A stretch of 10,580 bases of DNA from Phycisphaerales bacterium (lineage in GTDB: Bacteria > Planctomycetota > Phycisphaerae > Phycisphaerales > SM1A02): contig JAKVBR010000052.1 in the NCBI GenBank assembly GCA_022447165.1, forward strand, positions 1 through 10,580, given 5' to 3'. Under the pieces are notes generated by a model. The model did not search any database, had not been told where the DNA came from, and worked only from the letters and a program-made list of their open reading frames with translations. The first letter of the stretch is position 1, and each line of letters opens with the position of its first letter. The translations under genes and the position numbers were made by a program. Positions 7,128 to 10,580 of this stretch are shown here, piece by piece.

Positions 7128-7791
7128 CTGGGTACCGATGGAAGAGGAGCAATCAAAGTTACAGATTAAATCGATTCTTGAATTGCTTGGTGATTCTCAG
7201 AAAGTAGTGATCGATGTGGGATGTGGCGACGGTCGTTTGTTGTTGCCGCTGGCAGTTGCGGGGCACATGCTTACAGGAATCGACATTGATGCCGATGCTA
7301 TTTCTGCTTGTGCTAGAAAACTAGCAGACGCGTGCTTAGATGCAACACTCATCGATGGAGATGTAATGGATGCGCTCTGTGATTGCGAGCAAGCAGATGT
7401 CATTTTGATTTGTGGACAAACACTGATGCTCTTTGCAGATATCGATGAAGCAGTTGCTTTGTTGTCTCGTTGCAAGGACCGGTTGTCAAAGGATGGCATG
7501 GTCATCATTGATGATTTGCCCAATGACTTGTGGGGAGAACTTACGCAAGGCAGGTGGATGGAAGGCATCAATGAAGAAGGGACGATGCAACTCGTCTGGG
7601 CAAAAGATGACGCATGTTTTGCCATCCGTGAGGGAGATGCCGTGCAGCGTGACCACTGGGAACTCGACGAAACCGACCGACCGCTTCGACTCTGGACGAT
7701 GGGGAGCATGCGTCTCATCGCCAAATGCGTAGGATTATCGGCACCAGAAGTGCAAGTTGAAGGGGCAGTTCTGATTATGCGGTCTGCATAA
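7120..7791 (+). CDS. Class I SAM-dependent methyltransferase, substrate unknown
   Basis: The 223-residue protein has the classical methyltransferase fold. VIDVGCGDGRLLL (about 30-42) is the glycine-rich motif I that binds S-adenosylmethionine. GIDIDADAIS follows with the acidic ribose-binding position, then LIDGDVMD, and ADVILICGQTLML as the strand 4 region. There is no motif specific enough to name a substrate; small-molecule or protein methylation are both open. The C-terminal half is acidic, with many Trp, Asp and Glu residues. The start is well supported: AAAGGAG (7107-7113) lies six bases before ATG, inside the end of the transglutaminase gene. The eight-base overlap argues that it belongs to the DUF58-transglutaminase unit, perhaps modifying a component of that envelope system, but this is inference from position. 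Confidence 0.85.
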   Translation: MSDWVPMEEEQSKLQIKSILELLGDSQKVVIDVGCGDGRLLLPLAVAGHMLTGIDIDADAISACARKLADACLDATLIDGDVMDALCDCEQADVILICGQTLMLFADIDEAVALLSRCKDRLSKDGMVIIDDLPNDLWGELTQGRWMEGINEEGTMQLVWAKDDACFAIREGDAVQRDHWELDETDRPLRLWTMGSMRLIAKCVGLSAPEVQVEGAVLIMRSA

Positions 7792-7910
7792 GGGCTTAAT
7801 CCACAGTCACTTACAATCTATAGCAAGGGGAAGGTCTCAGCGGACGAGAAGGATGATGTCGAGGCAATGGTGCCCCGAGATACCACTATCTACGTCTGGA
7901 GACACGAGTT
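7792..7910 (+). other. 119-base leader of the PilZ-like gene, possibly structured
   Basis: There is no gene here. TACAAT (7812-7817) could be a -10 element but lacks a -35 or TGn extension. Downstream, a possible three-way junction can be drawn by eye: an outer stem GGT-CTC (7833-7838) with GAG..ACC (7877-7884, two bulged bases), a short GAC/GTC pair (7843-7845 with 7858-7860), and a hairpin GGCA/TGCC (7863-7866 with 7871-7874) with a four-base loop. GGAGA (7898-7902) is the ribosome site for the next gene. It does not match a riboswitch consensus I can recall. Confidence 0.35.
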
Positions 7911-8750
7911 ATGGCTGCTCATCGTTCACGAACCACTGGCTGGCGAAAATGCTTGCAACAACTTCTAGATCATCAAGGGTCACTGCAAATTGCCCTCTCG
8001 CCTAATGGTATGTCAGGGCGAGACTTTATATGGAGTGCAACGCTCATTGATTTGAATGAACTCGAAATCATTGTCGAGATGCCAACTGCAGCAGGTCAAC
8101 CCCTTCCGCTAGAAGCAGGTCTTGGGTTAATAGGAATCATGGCAATAGGACAGAACCGTTGGATGTTTAAAACAATCTGTCTTGGTCAATTCATGACGGA
8201 ACATCGGGGTAAGCAGAAAGTAGCGCTTCGATTAAAGATGCCTACTTCAGTGGAGCGCTGCCAACGTCGAAGGGATTATCGAATCAGCACATGTGAACTT
8301 CAACTCCCAGAAGTGCAATCATGGCCACTGTTAGATCCACGATCTGTAGTTCTACCTGAACGAATGTGTCAACTTGCTTATGAACAATTCGATTCAAACT
8401 CAAGCCAAACGCATGTTGAAGAAACAATGCCTCAAGTCGGTCCGCCTGCGTCAGCACGTATGGTGAATATCGGAGGGGGTGGTATCGGTTTGCAGTTAAG
8501 TGGTCAAGAGGGAAGCAGTGCGCTGAGGCATCGCATGCACTTTTTGAAATTCAGTTTGCCACACATCGATGGCCCGCCACTTTGCGTGACTGCAAAACTG
8601 ATGCATCACCATCTTGAAGCTGGTGGAACAACATACATGGGTATGATGTTTGATTTTTCATTCAATCCATCACACAAGCAATTTGTTGTCACGCAAATCA
8701 CTCGCTCTGTTGCTATTCAACAGCGGGAACAACTCAAGAGTGCGTCGTAA
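7911..8750 (+). CDS. YcgR/PilZ-like protein, divergent c-di-GMP motif
   Basis: The 279-residue protein has no signal peptide and is probably cytoplasmic. Residues about 15-105 resemble the beta-rich N-terminal domain of YcgR-like proteins. Next comes QRRRDYRI (118-125), which contains the RxxxR of PilZ domains at R120-R124. The second PilZ signature, D/NxSxxG, appears as N186-I-G188-G-G-G191 within VNIGGGGIGL, with Gly in place of Ser. The two motifs are 62 residues apart, about twice the usual distance; the intervening Pro/Ser/Gln-rich segment looks like an insertion. Known PilZ proteins bind cyclic di-GMP and control motility, adhesion or polysaccharide export. Here binding is uncertain because of the altered motif. 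The start has GGAGA (7898-7902) eight bases upstream. The 3' end overlaps the convergent pabB by 17 bases. The PilZ assignment is motif-based and moderately sure. Confidence 0.68.
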   Translation: MAAHRSRTTGWRKCLQQLLDHQGSLQIALSPNGMSGRDFIWSATLIDLNELEIIVEMPTAAGQPLPLEAGLGLIGIMAIGQNRWMFKTICLGQFMTEHRGKQKVALRLKMPTSVERCQRRRDYRISTCELQLPEVQSWPLLDPRSVVLPERMCQLAYEQFDSNSSQTHVEETMPQVGPPASARMVNIGGGGIGLQLSGQEGSSALRHRMHFLKFSLPHIDGPPLCVTAKLMHHHLEAGGTTYMGMMFDFSFNPSHKQFVVTQITRSVAIQQREQLKSAS

Positions 8751-10041
8751 GCGTCGTCGTGAATTGATTCATGATTGCGGCTTTGACTTTTGATTCTTGA
8801 ACTTCGTCTTCTGGAATTGAATCAGCAACAATGCCACATCCTGTGCTGTATGTTAAGTTTCCGTGCAAGTTGCAAGCGTCACCGTCGCCTTGAATCATTG
8901 CGGTTCGAATCGCAACATTGAGATGGAGAGATTGGCCAAAGATGCCAATTGCGCCACAATATGGACCCCGGGGAGAAGATTCAAGTTTTTTGATAATCTC
9001 CATCGCACGCACCTTCGGTGCGCCAGTGACAGAGCCGGCAGGGAATGTGCTCCGAATGACGTCAATTGCAGTGACATCGCTGCGCAATGTTCCTGACACT
9101 TCACCCACGCACTGCCAAACGGTAGGGTGACGTTCAAGAACGCGGGCAGCTTCAACTTGGATCGAGCCATATTCACACAGTCGTCCTAAGTCATTACGCA
9201 TGAGGTCGACAATCATATGGAGTTCGGCTGCATCCTTATCTGAGTCAAGCAGTTCTTCGGGTGAAGCGTGTTCTGGTCTTGTTCCCTTCATCGGTCGCGT
9301 CAACACGCTTCGCGTTTGATGATGCGTCGTTAAAAATAGTTCAGGGCTCATCGAAAGTAAATATTTGTTTGTGTCAGGGAACTCAAGCCACCCTCCAAAC
9401 CATCCTCCCGGTTTTTCGAGCATGTCAAGTGCAGCATGCCGTGCGTTCCCTGTAATCGAAGCGGTATATCTTCGGGTCATGTTCGCTTGAAAAATGTCAC
9501 CTTGATGAATGTAATCGATTGTCTGTTGGACAACATGTTTGAACGTTTCGTCATCTTCAACTTCTAACAGAGGGGAACATTCGCAAAACGAATCAACCGA
9601 CTGGCACGCCTCTGGCACTTTGCAATCGCCGATGGACCACCACTCGTTGTTGAGATGATCATACACAAGCGCACAGTCGCACCACACGAGTTGTGCCAAT
9701 GCCCAATCTTGCTCGGGCTTTTCGCCAATGCACGGCTCGACGATATGTCCGCATTCATAACTGAGGTACCCAATCCAGTTCGGAAGAAGCGTAGCGCTAC
9801 TTTGTTGTTTTAACAGCGTATCCAATTCGTCAATCACGTTGGATGAATGTGACACAAATGTCGGGCCATCTGCCCTTGCGAGGATGCTCCATCTCGACCA
9901 AGATTCATGTTCGCCATTTGCAATGAGTGCAATCAGTGGGATATCTTCTGGCCAATTCCTTGCAACTTCGCTTGGAGAGCCCTGAAGTCCGGGGATAGCA
10001 ATCGCATCCTCTGGCAATACCTTTAACTGGTCTCTATTCAT
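8734..10041 (-). CDS. pabB: Aminodeoxychorismate synthase component I (para-aminobenzoate synthase)
   Basis: The 435-residue product belongs to the chorismate-utilising TrpE/PabB/MenF superfamily. It converts chorismate plus ammonia to 4-amino-4-deoxychorismate, a step toward folate. Conserved segments in order: [58 protein letters not shown]252 in the PMKGT motif is the lysine that marks aminodeoxychorismate synthases; anthranilate synthases have Ala there. I see no LLES-type tryptophan-feedback motif in the N-terminal half. The frame is open upstream to an ATG at 10161, but that extension would overlap ppdK and its promoter and has no family resemblance, so I start at MNRDQLK (10041). No Shine-Dalgarno is visible. 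The glutaminase partner PabA and the lyase PabC are not in the window. Its 3' end overlaps the PilZ-like gene. Confidence 0.9.
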   Translation of the reverse strand: MNRDQLKVLPEDAIAIPGLQGSPSEVARNWPEDIPLIALIANGEHESWSRWSILARADGPTFVSHSSNVIDELDTLLKQQSSATLLPNWIGYLSYECGHIVEPCIGEKPEQDWALAQLVWCDCALVYDHLNNEWWSIGDCKVPEACQSVDSFCECSPLLEVEDDETFKHVVQQTIDYIHQGDIFQANMTRRYTASITGNARHAALDMLEKPGGWFGGWLEFPDTNKYLLSMSPELFLTTHHQTRSVLTRPMKGTRPEHASPEELLDSDKDAAELHMIVDLMRNDLGRLCEYGSIQVEAARVLERHPTVWQCVGEVSGTLRSDVTAIDVIRSTFPAGSVTGAPKVRAMEIIKKLESSPRGPYCGAIGIFGQSLHLNVAIRTAMIQGDGDACNLHGNLTYSTGCGIVADSIPEDEVQESKVKAAIMNQFTTTLTTHS

Positions 10042-10056
10042 CACAGTGACACAGTG
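10042..10056. repeat. Tandem CACAGTG repeat at the pabB start / ppdK upstream region
   Basis: CACAGTG occurs at 10042-10048 and 10050-10056, separated by one base (period eight). It touches the pabB start codon and lies upstream of the ppdK -10 element. A bound protein could affect both genes, or the repeat may be chance. The short sequence also contains partial dyad symmetry (CACTGTG on the other strand). Confidence 0.35.
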
Positions 10057-10068
10057 TACTTTGGTGTT

Positions 10069-10077
10069 TGGTATAAT
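10069..10077 (+). promoter_or_regulatory. Extended -10 promoter of ppdK
   Basis: TGGTATAAT (10069-10077) joins a TGn extension to a perfect TATAAT. No good -35 is present at the usual distance. Transcription would start near 10084, giving about 30 bases of leader with the GGAG ribosome site. On the opposite strand the same bases read GGATTATACC, so the leftward pabB promoter probably overlaps it, though I see no strong leftward -10/-35 pair. Confidence 0.6.
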
Positions 10078-10113
10078 CCGCGTTCTTGCGCTCAAAAATA
10101 CGGAGAACGCCAC

Positions 10114-10580
10114 ATGGCAACAAAACGCAAAACGACTCGTAAATCCAATCGTACTAAACAAACATACTGCTGGGGTGCCTTAAAAACAGAGGGCAATGCG
10201 ACCCAGAAAGAATTGCTCGGCGGTAAGGGTGCGAATTTGGCTGAGATGACCAAGATTGGACTCCCAGTTCCTCCTGGATTTACGATTCCAACAACTATGT
10301 GTGCTGCATACTACGAAGAAGGTGGCAAGTTCCCAAAGGGGCTAGACCAATCGATTGTCAAAGCGATTAAGCAAGTCGAAAAGGAAACGGGCAAGCAATT
10401 CGGTTCACAGTCAAACCCGCTCCTTGTATCAGTCCGCTCGGGTGCAGCGGTTTCAATGCCTGGCATGATGGATACTGTGCTCAACCTTGGTCTGACAGAT
10501 GAAGCAGTGCTTGGTCTCATCGAATTGACTGGCAACAAGCGATTTGGCTGGGACGCTTACAGACGGCTCATCAACATGTT
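10114..10580 (+). CDS. ppdK: Pyruvate, phosphate dikinase (N-terminal part, cut by window)
   Basis: The first 155 codons of a pyruvate, phosphate dikinase are present. The full enzyme, usually near 900 residues, interconverts pyruvate, ATP and phosphate with phosphoenolpyruvate, AMP and pyrophosphate in the cytoplasm. It serves glycolysis or gluconeogenesis. The visible part is the nucleotide-binding domain: [18 protein letters not shown] at 32-49, LPVPPGFTI at 50-58, [20 protein letters not shown] starting at about 104, with R108 at the ATP-contacting arginine position, then [16 protein letters not shown] 17-residue basic Lys/Arg/Thr stretch ([17 protein letters not shown]) precedes the family's normal start. 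GGAG (10102-10105) lies eight bases before the ATG, and no later start fits the conserved region, so the extension is probably real. It is divergent from pabB and has its own extended -10 promoter. Confidence 0.95.
   Translation, partial: MATKRKTTRKSNRTKQTYCWGALKTEGNATQKELLGGKGANLAEMTKIGLPVPPGFTIPTTMCAAYYEEGGKFPKGLDQSIVKAIKQVEKETGKQFGSQSNPLLVSVRSGAAVSMPGMMDTVLNLGLTDEAVLGLIELTGNKRFGWDAYRRLINM

Noticed and set aside
7197..7724. 175-codon open frame on the minus strand inside the methyltransferase gene
   Set aside because: It is Ser-rich and of low complexity, as expected for an antisense shadow, with no family resemblance; the plus-strand protein has clear SAM-binding motifs.
7792..7910. c-di-GMP (GEMM) riboswitch before the PilZ-like gene
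   Set aside because: The functional link is tempting, but the conserved GEMM core and tetraloop receptor are not present.
7840..7911. Guanidine-II (mini-ykkC) riboswitch, from two ACGA tetramers
   Set aside because: The first ACGA (7844-7847) has no flanking complementary stem, and the second has only three weak pairs. Gene context does not fit guanidine export.
10042..10161. 40-residue upstream extension of PabB from an ATG at 10161
   Set aside because: It would overlap the ppdK start and promoter, has no resemblance to PabB N-termini and lacks a ribosome site.
1..10580. Mobile elements, CRISPR arrays, tRNA or rRNA genes
   Set aside because: No regular spaced repeats, transposase or integrase motifs, cloverleaf or rRNA-like segments were seen; all coding sequence is accounted for by chromosomal-type genes.

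Overview
The window is a stretch of ordinary bacterial chromosome with moderate GC content (judged by eye, not counted). The gene set suggests a planctomycete, possibly an uncultured Phycisphaerae-type lineage. The clues are a secreted DUF1570-type metallopeptidase, an F1 epsilon subunit that is not next to its beta subunit, a YcgR/PilZ-like protein, a DUF58/transglutaminase pair and few strong Shine-Dalgarno sites. This taxonomic call is inference from family flavour; no rRNA gene is present. I see no transposase, integrase, phage gene, CRISPR array, tRNA or rRNA.

Layout. Positions 1-814 (minus) hold most of a secreted HExxH metallopeptidase, cut by the window's left edge. A bidirectional hairpin terminator at 907-936 separates it from ahcY (959-2452, minus), which encodes S-adenosylhomocysteine hydrolase. 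A divergent intergenic region (2453-2634) carries promoters facing both ways. From there a rightward run begins: atpC (GTG start at 2635), scpB, a DUF58 protein, a membrane transglutaminase with a DUF4129-type tail, and a class I methyltransferase. DUF58/transglutaminase and transglutaminase/methyltransferase overlap by 4 and 8 bases, so those three are very likely co-translated. After a 119-base leader comes a PilZ-like gene (7911-8750), whose 3' end overlaps by 17 bases the convergent pabB (8734-10041, minus). A compact divergent promoter region then leads into ppdK (10114 onward, plus), cut by the right edge.

How the genes relate. Most are housekeeping: the methylation cycle (ahcY), ATP synthase (atpC), chromosome condensation (scpB), folate precursor synthesis (pabB) and pyruvate/PEP interconversion (ppdK). 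The DUF58-transglutaminase pair is a known conserved module, usually accompanied by a MoxR-type AAA ATPase that is absent here. The less ordinary points are the displaced atpC, the transglutaminase with Glu at the expected catalytic Asp position, the divergent PilZ protein behind a possibly structured leader, and the reuse of extended -10 promoters. I found no convincing new multi-gene system.
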